Below, piece by piece: positions 43,091-52,164 of a stretch of DNA of 64,000 nt. How positions within the stretch are numbered: position 1 is the first letter of the stretch; every line of letters begins with the position of its first letter. The stretch is from Xenorhabdus doucetiae. GTDB taxonomy: Bacteria; Pseudomonadota; Gammaproteobacteria; Enterobacterales; Enterobacteriaceae. The stretch is from the NCBI RefSeq assembly GCF_000968195.1, contig NZ_FO704550.1:1860001-1924000 (forward strand), read 5' to 3'. The notes beneath the pieces are model-generated. The model made no database searches, was not told where the DNA came from, and worked only from the letters and a program-made list of their open reading frames with translations. The position numbers and the translations under genes were made by a program.

Positions 43091-43328
43091 AAAACCTCCT
43101 GTAATTATTAGGCTTGATTAGGTGAGCCGTATGAAAATATGGGTTCACGCACGTTCAACTATTATTTTACAGAATAGAATTATCTACGGTGCCCGTAAAG
43201 CTTGTTCATTGAGAAGTGGGAAAAAAAACACGGTTTCTTCCTATCAAATTTTATTTCGGCCTCGCTGTTTTCTTTCGTTTTTTTACTTGAATGTGAAAAC
43301 TACTACATCATAATCATATGATAAATAT

Positions 43329-43420
43329 ATCTATATGTCCTTGATAAACGTCAAGTTGCAGCCCGCAAGACAAAAACAGTTGATCATCTTTCTGCATCAC
43401 AGGGAGATAATCAAGGTATC
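43329..43420. repeat. Dispersed palindromic intergenic repeat, family B, long copy 2
   Basis: TATATGTCCTTGATAAACGT, then CAAGTTGCAGCCCGCAAGAC and later ATCATCTTTCTGCATCACAG and GGGAGATAATCAAGG align with the repeat at 26611. It lies in the 335-base gap between clpV and the candidate effector gene. The rest of the gap shows only a short unsupported frame. Confidence 0.7.
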
Positions 43421-43425
43421 TGACC

Positions 43426-46080
43426 TCAGTCCATAAACCGAAACTGAAACTCACCTTGTTCGAGAGAGACTTGCAATTGACGATATTGCTGATCATTCAC
43501 GTTAGCAGAGAGCAAAAGTTGGCTGATCTGCGGTAGCAGCGAGTTGGTCAGGATGGCATCGACCATGCGGCCACCCGATTCGATTTCAGTGCATCGTTCA
43601 ACAATATACTCAATCAGGGCATCATCAAAGGTCGCGACAATATCATGGTTTTCCCGTAAGCGTTTTTTGATTCGGTCTAATTGCAGATGAACAATGCTTG
43701 CCATCACCTTATCACCCAATGGATAGTAGGGAATGACAATCAAACGCCCCAGCAGGGCGGCAGGAAAGACATGCAGTAAGGGTTTTCGCAGGGCGGTGGT
43801 CAGTTTTTCCGGATCGGGGAGGGAATTCTGTTGTAAATAGAGCGAACTGACTAAATCCGCGCCAACATTGGAGGTCAGGATGATAATCGTATTACGAAAA
43901 TCAATATGGCGGCCTTCACCATCTTCCATCCAACCTTTGTCGAAGACCTGAAAGAAAATCTCATGCACATCAGGATGAGCTTTTTCAATTTCATCCAGTA
44001 ACACCACACTGTAGGGACGCCGCCGCACGGCTTCGGTCAGCACGCCTCCTTCACCATAGCCCACATATCCCGGCGGAGCGCCTTTCAACGTGGATACCGT
44101 ATGCGCTTCCTGAAATTCACTCATATTGATGGTAATCAGATTTTGCTCCCCGCCATACAGCGTTTCCGCCAGTGCCAATGCGGTTTCGGTTTTACCGACC
44201 CCGGAAGGGCCACAGAGCATAAACACACCAACCGGTTTATTGGGGTCATCCAATTTAGCCCGTGATGTGCGCACCCGTTTCGCAATTAATTCCAAAGCAT
44301 GGTATTGCCCGATGACACGTTGGTTGAGGGTATCCGCCAAGTGCAGTACCGCATCAATTTCGTCTTTTACCATGCGGCTCAGTGGAATACCCGTCCAGTC
44401 TGATATCACGGCAGAAACAACATTGCTGTCTACCGAAGCAAAAATCAGCGGAGTTTCTCCTTGCAACGTTTTCAATTGCTGTTGTGCTGCCAGCAGCTCA
44501 GTATGCCGGGCATGGATATCATCATATTGTTGTTGTTGATGAAATGGTTGTTCATGAATTGGTTGCTCATGCAGTTGGGCTTGCAGTTGAATAATTTTAT
44601 CGGTCAGTGTGCGTTCTTGTTGCCAGCGGTTTTCCAACTCAATACGCTGTTCTTCCAATGTGGCCAGCTCATCAAGGATGAATTCTGACCGTTGTGGGTT
44701 GCCGATCCCGACTTTTGATTCCCGTTCAACAATAGCTAATTCAATCTTCAACGCCTCAATCTGATGCCGGCAATTTTCCAATTGCGGAGGTTCGGCGTGT
44801 TGGCTAATGGCAACTCTGGCGCAAGCGGTGTCCAACAGAGCCACCGCTTTATCCGGCAACTGGCGGGCGGGGATATAGCGATGAGAGAGGCGTACCGCAG
44901 TGTCAACGGCTTCATCCAGTAACAGGACATGGTGATGTTTTTCCAGCGTTTTGACCAGGCTACGCAGCATCAAAAGGGCTTTGGTTTCATCGGGTTCATG
45001 AATTTGGACGACTTGGAAACGACGGGTAAGGGCGGGATCTTTTTCAATATATTTCTTGTATTCTGACCACGTGGTCGCGCCAAGTGTGCGTAACTGGCCT
45101 CGTGCTAATGCCGGTTTTAGCAAATTGGCCGCATCACCGGTTCCCTGTTGTCCGCCTGCGCCTATCAGCGTATGGATTTCATCAATAAACAGAATGATGG
45201 GGATCGGGCTGGATTGCACTTCGTCAATAACTTTACGCAGACGGGATTCAAATTCGCCCCTGATCCCGGCGCCAGCTTGTAGCATGCCAATATCCAGTAG
45301 CCAAAGTTCAACATGTTGCAGAGGGGGAGGAACTTCATTGGCTGCGATCCGCAGCGCCAATCCTTCAATGACCGCGCTCTTTCCCACCCCGGCTTCGCCG
45401 GTCAACAAGGGATTATTTTGGCGGCGGCGCATCAGAATATCGATAATCTGGCGGATCTCTTCATCACGCCCTGATACCGGGTCAATCTCACCATTACCAG
45501 CCCGCTCCGTTAAATCTTGCCCATATTGCCGCAAGGCACTCTCTGTCTGTTGTTTTATGGCTTGGGAACTGGGCAGGTTGGGTGAGAGTCCACTCTCTTG
45601 TGCTTCATCGCTGCTGCCACAGATCGCGTTGAAATTATCGACCAGCGTATCTGCATTAATGTGTTCAAACTGTGGGGAAATAGCTTTCAACGTATTGCGC
45701 AGATTGAAGGTTTTTAACATACCAATCAGCCAATGCGCACTCCGAATTTTGTCAACGCCAAATTTTAGTGAACCATACACCCAGGCACGTTCTACGGCAC
45801 TGTCAATATGTTCGGAGAGATCAGAAATCGCACTGGCACCGCGTGGCAGGCGATCCAGCGCGGCAATGATATCTTTTGTCAGCCTGGCCTCATCCAATGC
45901 AAAGTAACGGATAATCGATTGTAAGTCACAGTTTTGTAGCTGCATAAGCTGGTGCAACCAATGGACCAACTCAACATAAGGATTACTGCGTAGTTTGCAG
46001 AAAGTGGTAGCCTGTTCCAGTGAGGTGAAGAGTACACGATTGAGCTTACCAAAGAGCACAGAACGACTGATTTCTGACAT
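43426..46080 (-). CDS. tssH: T6SS ATPase ClpV (TssH)
   Basis: An 884-residue AAA+ disaggregase that takes apart the contracted TssBC sheath for reuse. An N-terminal Clp domain (1-150) is followed by AAA-1 with Walker A GEAGVGKS (228-235), a coiled-coil middle region (about 420-560) and AAA-2 with Walker A GPSGVGKT (about 626). The middle region has a Gln/His-rich stretch (HEQPIHEQPFHQQQQ) that looks like a local expansion. It lies after tssG in the operon. Confidence 0.96.
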   Translation of the reverse strand: MSEISRSVLFGKLNRVLFTSLEQATTFCKLRSNPYVELVHWLHQLMQLQNCDLQSIIRYFALDEARLTKDIIAALDRLPRGASAISDLSEHIDSAVERAWVYGSLKFGVDKIRSAHWLIGMLKTFNLRNTLKAISPQFEHINADTLVDNFNAICGSSDEAQESGLSPNLPSSQAIKQQTESALRQYGQDLTERAGNGEIDPVSGRDEEIRQIIDILMRRRQNNPLLTGEAGVGKSAVIEGLALRIAANEVPPPLQHVELWLLDIGMLQAGAGIRGEFESRLRKVIDEVQSSPIPIILFIDEIHTLIGAGGQQGTGDAANLLKPALARGQLRTLGATTWSEYKKYIEKDPALTRRFQVVQIHEPDETKALLMLRSLVKTLEKHHHVLLLDEAVDTAVRLSHRYIPARQLPDKAVALLDTACARVAISQHAEPPQLENCRHQIEALKIELAIVERESKVGIGNPQRSEFILDELATLEEQRIELENRWQQERTLTDKIIQLQAQLHEQPIHEQPFHQQQQYDDIHARHTELLAAQQQLKTLQGETPLIFASVDSNVVSAVISDWTGIPLSRMVKDEIDAVLHLADTLNQRVIGQYHALELIAKRVRTSRAKLDDPNKPVGVFMLCGPSGVGKTETALALAETLYGGEQNLITINMSEFQEAHTVSTLKGAPPGYVGYGEGGVLTEAVRRRPYSVVLLDEIEKAHPDVHEIFFQVFDKGWMEDGEGRHIDFRNTIIILTSNVGADLVSSLYLQQNSLPDPEKLTTALRKPLLHVFPAALLGRLIVIPYYPLGDKVMASIVHLQLDRIKKRLRENHDIVATFDDALIEYIVERCTEIESGGRMVDAILTNSLLPQISQLLLSANVNDQQYRQLQVSLEQGEFQFRFMD

Positions 46081-46137
46081 AAGTATATTACCCGCAATAA
46101 GTTGTGTTTATGGGGATGATGGATGGAATGAAATGAC

Positions 46138-46156
46138 TTTGTGGGTTGCCCACAAA
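46138..46156. repeat. Small perfect hairpin between tssG and clpV
   Basis: TTTGTGGG and CCCACAAA form a perfect 8-bp stem around TTG in the 106-base gap. It may tune expression between the two genes. Confidence 0.5.
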
Positions 46157-46186
46157 TTGAAAGTGGTTGGGTATGGGAAATCGTTT

Positions 46187-47305
46187 TTAATGAATTTTGG
46201 AAGATTCTGGACTGTAGATTAAGTCATCATAATGGGTTGGCCTTTTCACTTTTCCTAGCCAGCTATTGAGGCCCAATTTCACCGTTTCTGACAGATACAT
46301 TTCTGTTATATCCGCTTTATCAAGTATCAGCCTAATATCCCACGCATATTCAATCCCTAAGTATTGGTGAACCCAATCGCGCACTTGTTGAGATTTCGGC
46401 TGTCCAGGCAGAAACCGGTCATACTCTGCACGAGTGAGTGGCCCTAACTCAATACGGAATTTATGTTGAATATCGTATACTGCGATGCCCAAAATTGCCT
46501 GTTTGCCTAAACAGGGAATATGACGACCTGCTGCCAACCGCACCTGATCCTGTGTTTCGGTTTTCAGCCATTGGGGAATATTTTGGATAATTCTTACGGG
46601 AACCCTGAAATAAAACAGCAATATTTTCCTCAATCCTTCCGCGCTATGCCCTTGGCGGGAAAGATGGCCAGACAAAGCGTAACAGGCATGATTGCTGATA
46701 CGATTGCCACTATAGTTGTTAGTAATATAGTTGCCAGTAATATAGTTGCCGGTAATCGTATCATTATTCATCGTGCTGAAGTTCTGTTGAGCCGGTAATC
46801 CCATGCCTATCAGACAAGCTAAATAATGACAGAATTTTTGGTTTTCTGGTCTGTCTAACGACGAAGTGGGCTGTGCATTGGCCCAGGCTCGATAGAACAG
46901 GAGGATCAGCCGGTGATGAAATAAATTGGCAAAGTCAGACAACGTTGGATCTCGATAATTATATTTCCGTGAATAGGCATATTCAGTCAGGTGCAGAGGC
47001 AATGGCCCATTGGGGCCAAATAATCCGAAACTGTAAATAAGTATTTCATATCGCTCTGAATTTTCTAGCTGATGGACTTTGGATAGGGTGGAAGGTGCGA
47101 ATGCCATTGACGCTTCTTGTCCCAAGCGCAAAGGTTCATATCGTGGTAATGGCGCTGTTCCTAATCGGTAATATTTTCCCGATTGGGCGTCAATGCGACG
47201 CAAGGTTTGAAAGAGATCGAATTGCCAAGGGGTTTGAGTGAGCTGTTGCCAGAAATAATCTGGTAAGCGGCATATACGATGAATGGCAATGACATCTGTC
47301 TTCAT
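46187..47305 (-). CDS. tssG: T6SS baseplate subunit TssG
   Basis: A 372-residue baseplate wedge protein (VasB/ImpH family). Blocks PWQFDLFQTLRRIDAQ and the FGPNGPLPLHLTEYA motif are typical. Near residues 178-198 a run of Asn, Thr and Gly (GNYITGNYITNNYSGN) is coded by three tandem 15-bp units, an insertion not expected in the family. The ATG at 47305 has AGG five bases upstream; a GTG two codons earlier (47311) is the alternative. Confidence 0.94.
   Translation of the reverse strand: MKTDVIAIHRICRLPDYFWQQLTQTPWQFDLFQTLRRIDAQSGKYYRLGTAPLPRYEPLRLGQEASMAFAPSTLSKVHQLENSERYEILIYSFGLFGPNGPLPLHLTEYAYSRKYNYRDPTLSDFANLFHHRLILLFYRAWANAQPTSSLDRPENQKFCHYLACLIGMGLPAQQNFSTMNNDTITGNYITGNYITNNYSGNRISNHACYALSGHLSRQGHSAEGLRKILLFYFRVPVRIIQNIPQWLKTETQDQVRLAAGRHIPCLGKQAILGIAVYDIQHKFRIELGPLTRAEYDRFLPGQPKSQQVRDWVHQYLGIEYAWDIRLILDKADITEMYLSETVKLGLNSWLGKVKRPTHYDDLIYSPESSKIH
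46715..46759. repeat. 15-bp tandem triplication inside tssG
   Basis: GTTGTTAGTAATATA, GTTGCCAGTAATATA and GTTGCCGGTAATCGT lie end to end in frame. They code for the Asn-Tyr-Ile-Thr-Gly type repeats in TssG. Confidence 0.85.
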
Positions 47306-47361
47306 ATTCACCTGCCTTTTATTTCCGTCATCTTTTAAGTATTGGTTTGTTCACTAAACTG

Positions 47362-49233
47362 TTATATCAATTTCTTGTTGCCCATGCGGGCAGGCCAGAA
47401 GCCAATCTGCCCACGTTGCTGACTGTGTAGTGTCATTTCCGTAAAAGAATTCATGGTGACCAGACGTGAGAATAATTTTTCCAGCACACTGCCTAAAAGC
47501 CACGGGCTGGTGCCGGCAAAGTCTTGCTCATTGACTTCAAGTTTAATGCTGACACCACGGGCAAAGACGATAGGCCCAGATACGGATACTCTGCGATAGA
47601 CTTCTTTTAATGAGCAGTGGCGTATCCCGTTGATTTGACGCACTACGGCGGGTTCAGCAAGATCGGCATAGAGACGCAATAATTGTCGCAGTGCCTGGGT
47701 TCCTTCTTGATCGTTATCGATAAAATTCATGTAATTCATTTGCAGTTGGCTGATTAGCTTCCATGAGATTGAGCCTTCTGCCAGAGCAGGACGAGGGATA
47801 GTTGGTCTTTTAATAAACTCAATTTTACTGATGGGGATGGAATCCAGCATAACAAAGCTATTGATATCCTGTTGGCGCAACATGGCGGGTAAATCTCGGT
47901 TAGTGCACATCACATCGGCACTCAGATACTTTAATGTGTCGGGCCAAGGGGAATGATGTTCATCAACAATTGAGATAAAGGTTTCTGTGCCGATATAGCT
48001 GGTACGGGTGCCATAATGGTGGGCATGTTCAGACAAAATGCGCGGGTCCCGGCGCAATGAGAAATAAGCACCGTAATTACCGTCGTCATCGCTGTTGGTT
48101 GACCAAAAAGGGCGAAACAGGCGTTCTTGTTTGTATTGGGTATCGACACCGTGCAAGCGCTGCACGGAAAAAATTTCGTAATCCAGGGGGCGGATATTAT
48201 CCACGACCAGATGATATTCGTTGCGACTTTCATCCACCGTGACCCGTTCAGTCATTTTGGGAAATAAGTTAATCACCGGAGTACAGTTCAATGCCAGATA
48301 GGAGGTATCGATCAGGCTTTCCAAACTTCTGTCGATTTTATCCAAGAGCAGGATAAGCTCGAATTCCGTTTCGTTCTTGGTTTCCTTAAGCAAAGACTGC
48401 ATACCGCGAAGACTGAAAAACTGGAAACGTGCAGGAAAGGCAAAATATTCTTGGAGTTGGCGATATCCACTAAAATTACGGGGATCATTGGGTAATAGCG
48501 CCTGATCATCAGCAAAACCTTCATGATATGGAGAAATATCCGGTAATGCCAAATATTGCGGCGTTTCACCCAACGTGTGGCATACCATACCGACAGAATG
48601 CTCCATAATCAGTTCCAGCAACTTCTGGGACTGAATATCCGGCCCTGAAAGAAAAAAAGTCAGTTTATTGAATTCCAAATCGTGGAGGAAAAACTTTCCC
48701 TTACAGGCAAGACGGATGCGCAATGCACTGACCGCACCATATTGATGAAGATTTAATCCTACAAGGGGAATGTTGGCAGGGATCTTGCCAAGCTCAACGT
48801 TTTTCAGCGCGAGAGGTTGTAAAACGACATCCTGAGTGGTGGCGTATTGCAACGTAATGCCATCGTTTTTCAGCGATTGGCAGAGCATAATCGTGCCGCG
48901 TGGCACCAGAAAGCCGTGGCTGATATCGCCTTTGCTCATGTCTGGCTGGAGCTCTGTAATTGCCATTGACGGAGTGGGGGCCAGATAGTTGGGATAGAGC
49001 ATTTCCAGTAAATGCTGGGAAAAATGTTGAAATTCGGCATCCATTTTTAACTGAATACGGGCAGTCAAGAAAGCAAATCCTTCTAGCAGACGTTCAACAT
49101 AGGGATCGGCGACTTCGATGCCGTGCATACCTAAACGATTGGCAATTTTGGGATAGCGTTCCGCGAATTCTTTGCCCATTTCACGTAAGTAAACCAACTC
49201 ACGGTTATAATATTCCAGCAATTTGCTATCCAT
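47362..49233 (-). CDS. tssF: T6SS baseplate subunit TssF
   Basis: A 623-residue baseplate protein (VasA/ImpG family) that forms wedges with TssG and TssE-TssK. The family start LLEYYNRELVYLREMGKEFA and RYPKIANRLGM are present. It lies between tssE and tssG in the same strand and order as in many T6SS clusters. Confidence 0.96.
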   Translation of the reverse strand: MDSKLLEYYNRELVYLREMGKEFAERYPKIANRLGMHGIEVADPYVERLLEGFAFLTARIQLKMDAEFQHFSQHLLEMLYPNYLAPTPSMAITELQPDMSKGDISHGFLVPRGTIMLCQSLKNDGITLQYATTQDVVLQPLALKNVELGKIPANIPLVGLNLHQYGAVSALRIRLACKGKFFLHDLEFNKLTFFLSGPDIQSQKLLELIMEHSVGMVCHTLGETPQYLALPDISPYHEGFADDQALLPNDPRNFSGYRQLQEYFAFPARFQFFSLRGMQSLLKETKNETEFELILLLDKIDRSLESLIDTSYLALNCTPVINLFPKMTERVTVDESRNEYHLVVDNIRPLDYEIFSVQRLHGVDTQYKQERLFRPFWSTNSDDDGNYGAYFSLRRDPRILSEHAHHYGTRTSYIGTETFISIVDEHHSPWPDTLKYLSADVMCTNRDLPAMLRQQDINSFVMLDSIPISKIEFIKRPTIPRPALAEGSISWKLISQLQMNYMNFIDNDQEGTQALRQLLRLYADLAEPAVVRQINGIRHCSLKEVYRRVSVSGPIVFARGVSIKLEVNEQDFAGTSPWLLGSVLEKLFSRLVTMNSFTEMTLHSQQRGQIGFWPARMGNKKLI

Positions 49234-49250
49234 AACGTTTCCTCTATTTT

Positions 49251-49805
49251 TTATCCCGCTTCTTTCATGTTGAAATAACCGTGCTCTAAATCGATATCAC
49301 TGCGGAACAGGAACTCTATTGGCCAGGGAATACACCACAAAAACCCTTTTATTTCGATAGACAATATATTGTACATAGCCAATGAATTGATATTGGAAAT
49401 GCAATTGACTTGCAATTCATTGGGAATAATGCGTGGTTCAAAAATATGAATCGCTTTAACGATTTTATCTTGGATATCATGCCATTCGACATCGGACATA
49501 TTTTTACCCGCTAAGGGTGCGATACCAAAGTTATAAGTAGAGTGTTGTATTTCAGGGAAAGACACCAGATTTTGATCCGGTTCTTTATTGATGCTGTTCA
49601 GTAACCACTGTAAATCCCGTAATACATTTTGTCGAAAGGTTCTGTGTGATAATAAATAGCTGCTAACGGTTTCTTTGTTCTTGTCCGGTTCATTATCAGT
49701 AAGCCTGTCAAGCAAAGAAGACTGCATTCTGTCTCTGGCAGTTATACGCGCAGGGGGCTTGCGAGAATGATAACCACCATGTAATAAAGTGATATTGTCT
49801 TTCAT
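49251..49805 (-). CDS. tssE: T6SS baseplate subunit TssE (gp25-like)
   Basis: A 184-residue protein of the phage T4 gp25/lysozyme-like family. SSLLDRLTDNEPDK (28-41) and the IVKAIHIFEPRIIPNELQV block with the sheath-nucleating EPR motif are present. The start has no clear ribosome site; an 18-bp direct duplication lies right before it. It ends 17 bases before tssF begins. Confidence 0.93.
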   Translation of the reverse strand: MKDNITLLHGGYHSRKPPARITARDRMQSSLLDRLTDNEPDKNKETVSSYLLSHRTFRQNVLRDLQWLLNSINKEPDQNLVSFPEIQHSTYNFGIAPLAGKNMSDVEWHDIQDKIVKAIHIFEPRIIPNELQVNCISNINSLAMYNILSIEIKGFLWCIPWPIEFLFRSDIDLEHGYFNMKEAG

Positions 49806-49810
49806 TAGTT

Positions 49811-49846
49811 AGTTATCTATTAGCTATCAGTTATCTATTAAATATC
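49811..49846. repeat. 18-bp tandem duplication before tssE
   Basis: AGTTATCTATTAGCTATC is followed directly by AGTTATCTATTAAATATC (16 of 18 bases alike). It fills the space where the tssE ribosome site would be expected. Confidence 0.85.
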
Positions 49847-49889
49847 TTGATTAAGAAGAGTGTCAATTAAGGGGCAGGGTAAGAATTCC

Positions 49890-51377
49890 TTATTTTTTAT
49901 TTTTTGATTGATTTTGCGAATCTTTATATCGAATAATTTCTGCTTCATAAGATTGCTGAAAATTTTCACCAAACAGGGGGTCATCTTGCTCAATTTTTAT
50001 CATGATTTTCCGATAATATTGGGTGAAGTAATCCCATAAAGAGGCTTTATAGGTTGATGATAATGACAACCGAGGGAGATTACCTGTTTTCCGTGCTTTT
50101 TGCTCAATAACAACAGGATCAACGGGATGTAAAATATCTTTTGTCATAGAGCGTAATCCGGCAATCATACCTAATTGATGTGCCTGTAACTCGACTAAAA
50201 TATCGCGTGTTGCCTGTTCTGGTGACATAAATCCGGGCATATGGTCGCCAAACATTTGAACCAGCACAGCCTGACCAGAGGGAAGGAGTTTAAATGGATT
50301 GTTGCCATCCGCCAGAATCTGGGTCACTCCCGTATCAGTCTCCTCTTTTAACCGGGTGCGGGAAGCATTGAGCGCGATAATGCCTTGTGATAACTGGCTG
50401 AGTAATTTTCCCAGTTTATACATTGTATCTTCATCAAATTGTGGGCTTTGAATATGACTTAGCCCCATACCGTCCAGTAAAGCTGCCAACAGTTTCCCCT
50501 CTAATTTAATCCTATTTTTAGCGTCATCTGATGGGGGAGGATTAGGGGAATACGCAATCGGGTCGATATTCAGACGTTCGGCGGTGCGGTGGTCATTATT
50601 ATTATGACTGGAGATAATCGTATCATCCAGAGCGACCAGCGGTTCAGCACTATTTAGCATCAAGTTAAGGGTGGGATCATTTTTAACTCCCCGCATAGGC
50701 TTATCGGAGAATAAAATCAGGGGATCAGTTTCCTGCTTCTCATTCCGATTATTACCCTGTTTGCCTTGCTGCAATAAGGCACTGGGCGTACTGTCATTGA
50801 AAATATTTTCTTGCCGGAAATCAGTATCTGCATTAAACATGGTCACCGGATCAGTGGCCCGAAATTGCAGAGAATCCAGCTCAATCATTGCCTCCATGTG
50901 TTCGAGGGGGTTTATTGGATTGCGTTCTTGCTGTTGCTGTTTTATCAGCGGATTATTGTCATTTAATTCCGAAAAGTCCCAAACCTCATCCAGAACGCGA
51001 GTTGTTGCCAGCGGTGGCTTACCCGCACTTTGATTGATATTAATGGGGTTGATATTAATGGGATTAATATCAATAAGTTGAATTTGATAATCGCCGATAT
51101 TCAATATATCACCGTCACGGACTTCTATTTGGCGATCGGGAGCCATAGGAATAGCATTTAATAAAATCTCAGAGGCTGCTCCCCGATTGGTCATACGGCA
51201 TTCGCCATCGGTAGAAATCGATACAATCGCCTGTAAACGCGCTATGGCTTGCCCTTCATCGGGCAAAACCCAGTGATTATCTGGGCCGCGGCCAATGGTG
51301 CCACCGGGGGGGATAAAATCATAACTCAGTTGTTGCGGCTGGTTTGTACCGATATTTTTAACAATGGTGAATCGCAT
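49890..51377 (-). CDS. tagH: T6SS FHA-domain protein TagH/Fha
   Basis: A 495-residue protein with an N-terminal FHA phosphopeptide-binding domain (residues about 25-95, GGTIGRGPDNHWVLPDEG), a long polar middle (100-280) and a C-terminal T6SS-associated domain (about 290-480). FHA proteins act in posttranslational T6SS control or assembly. After the FHA domain the run INPININPININ (105-116) is coded by three 15-bp tandem units. No kinase or phosphatase partner (PpkA/PppA) is in the window. Confidence 0.9.
   Translation of the reverse strand: MRFTIVKNIGTNQPQQLSYDFIPPGGTIGRGPDNHWVLPDEGQAIARLQAIVSISTDGECRMTNRGAASEILLNAIPMAPDRQIEVRDGDILNIGDYQIQLIDINPININPININQSAGKPPLATTRVLDEVWDFSELNDNNPLIKQQQQERNPINPLEHMEAMIELDSLQFRATDPVTMFNADTDFRQENIFNDSTPSALLQQGKQGNNRNEKQETDPLILFSDKPMRGVKNDPTLNLMLNSAEPLVALDDTIISSHNNNDHRTAERLNIDPIAYSPNPPPSDDAKNRIKLEGKLLAALLDGMGLSHIQSPQFDEDTMYKLGKLLSQLSQGIIALNASRTRLKEETDTGVTQILADGNNPFKLLPSGQAVLVQMFGDHMPGFMSPEQATRDILVELQAHQLGMIAGLRSMTKDILHPVDPVVIEQKARKTGNLPRLSLSSTYKASLWDYFTQYYRKIMIKIEQDDPLFGENFQQSYEAEIIRYKDSQNQSKNKK
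51036..51079. repeat. 15-bp tandem triplication inside tagH
   Basis: GATATTAATGGGGTT, GATATTAATGGGATT and AATATCAATAAG follow one another in frame. They code for the Ile-Asn-Pro-Ile-Asn repeats in the linker after the FHA domain. Confidence 0.85.
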
Positions 51378-51391
51378 AATGATGGATACCT

Positions 51392-51436
51392 ATTGTTGGT
51401 GGAATTATTGTTGGCGGAAGTATTGCTGATGGAAGA
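51392..51436. repeat. 15-bp tandem triplication between hcp and tagH
   Basis: ATTGTTGGTGGAATT, ATTGTTGGCGGAAGT and ATTGCTGATGGAAGA lie end to end just before the tagH start, next to the hcp hairpin. Confidence 0.85.
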
Positions 51437-51459
51437 TAACCTCCCCGCAGGGAGGTTAT
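51436..51459 (-). terminator. Hairpin after cluster hcp, possible attenuator
   Basis: ATAACCTCCC and GGGAGGTTAT form a perfect 10-bp stem around CGCA, 36 bases after the hcp stop. No T run follows, so it may protect the hcp 3' end and lower downstream expression rather than end the operon. Confidence 0.6.
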
Positions 51460-51494
51460 TGGCAGCGTGATATGAGTAACATATATAAATAAGA

Positions 51495-52001
51495 TTATTC
51501 GGCGGTGTTCTTTTCAAGATCCCAGGTCCAGCTAACTTCAGCCTGTTTTTTACCTTCATAATCTGTTGGTGTGTAGCTGAACTGAATTTTTTTCGTTCTT
51601 AGGCCAACTGTCATGATATTATCAGAAGGTTGCCCACTACCAATTTCAGAAATATAAGTATTGGTCAGTATATATTTAGTCCATAACGAAGGGGCACTAT
51701 CCCCAACGAAGCGAAGTGAATGAATTTCTGTTTTCTGAATATGTTTACCCGTGACAGCATATTTTTCTAAAGCGGTTATCGCTTTATCATAATTAAGATG
51801 AAGCATGAAATGACTTAAAACACCTTTACCTGAACCCCAGCTCCCAACGTCGGTTGAACTATTAGCAGGATTAACTATGGCACGGCTAATATATTGGACG
51901 CCAATCCAACCTATATATTTATCAGTTTGCGATTCACCTTTAATTCCATCGAAGTTGACGAAAGAAAGAATGTTATACATCATAGGAGCGACATTAGACA
52001 T
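51495..52001 (-). CDS. tssD: T6SS tube protein Hcp (TssD), cluster copy
   Basis: A 168-residue Hcp of a different subfamily from the orphan copy at 41.5 kb: it opens MSNVAPMMYNILSFVNFDGI and carries DGIKGESQTDKYIGW and SWTWDLEKNTAE. It forms the inner tube. The ATG has GAGGTG upstream. The 163-base gap before it and the hairpin after it suggest a separate, strong hcp transcript inside the operon. A perfect TATAAT lies 20 bases before the ATG. Confidence 0.93.
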   Translation of the reverse strand: MSNVAPMMYNILSFVNFDGIKGESQTDKYIGWIGVQYISRAIVNPANSSTDVGSWGSGKGVLSHFMLHLNYDKAITALEKYAVTGKHIQKTEIHSLRFVGDSAPSLWTKYILTNTYISEIGSGQPSDNIMTVGLRTKKIQFSYTPTDYEGKKQAEVSWTWDLEKNTAE

Positions 52002-52164
52002 AGTTACACCTCAAATCTTTATTATATTAAATGATGTTCAATACATAATATTGAATGCAGGATGATGTGTTTAGTTGATGTGGTAACAGTTATATAGTAA
52101 TGAAAAGTCACAGATAAAAAGAATAATGTTGTAGCTGATTAAGGGATCTCCTGATATTAGAAAA

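Noticed and set aside
43122..43313. A 63-residue plus-strand frame between the candidate effector gene and clpV
   Set aside because: No clear ribosome site, no recognisable domain, and it borders a dispersed repeat; treated as chance.
46710..46800. Short tandem repeats as a CRISPR array
   Set aside because: The units are contiguous 15-mers in frame within tssG, with no spacers and no cas genes in the window.
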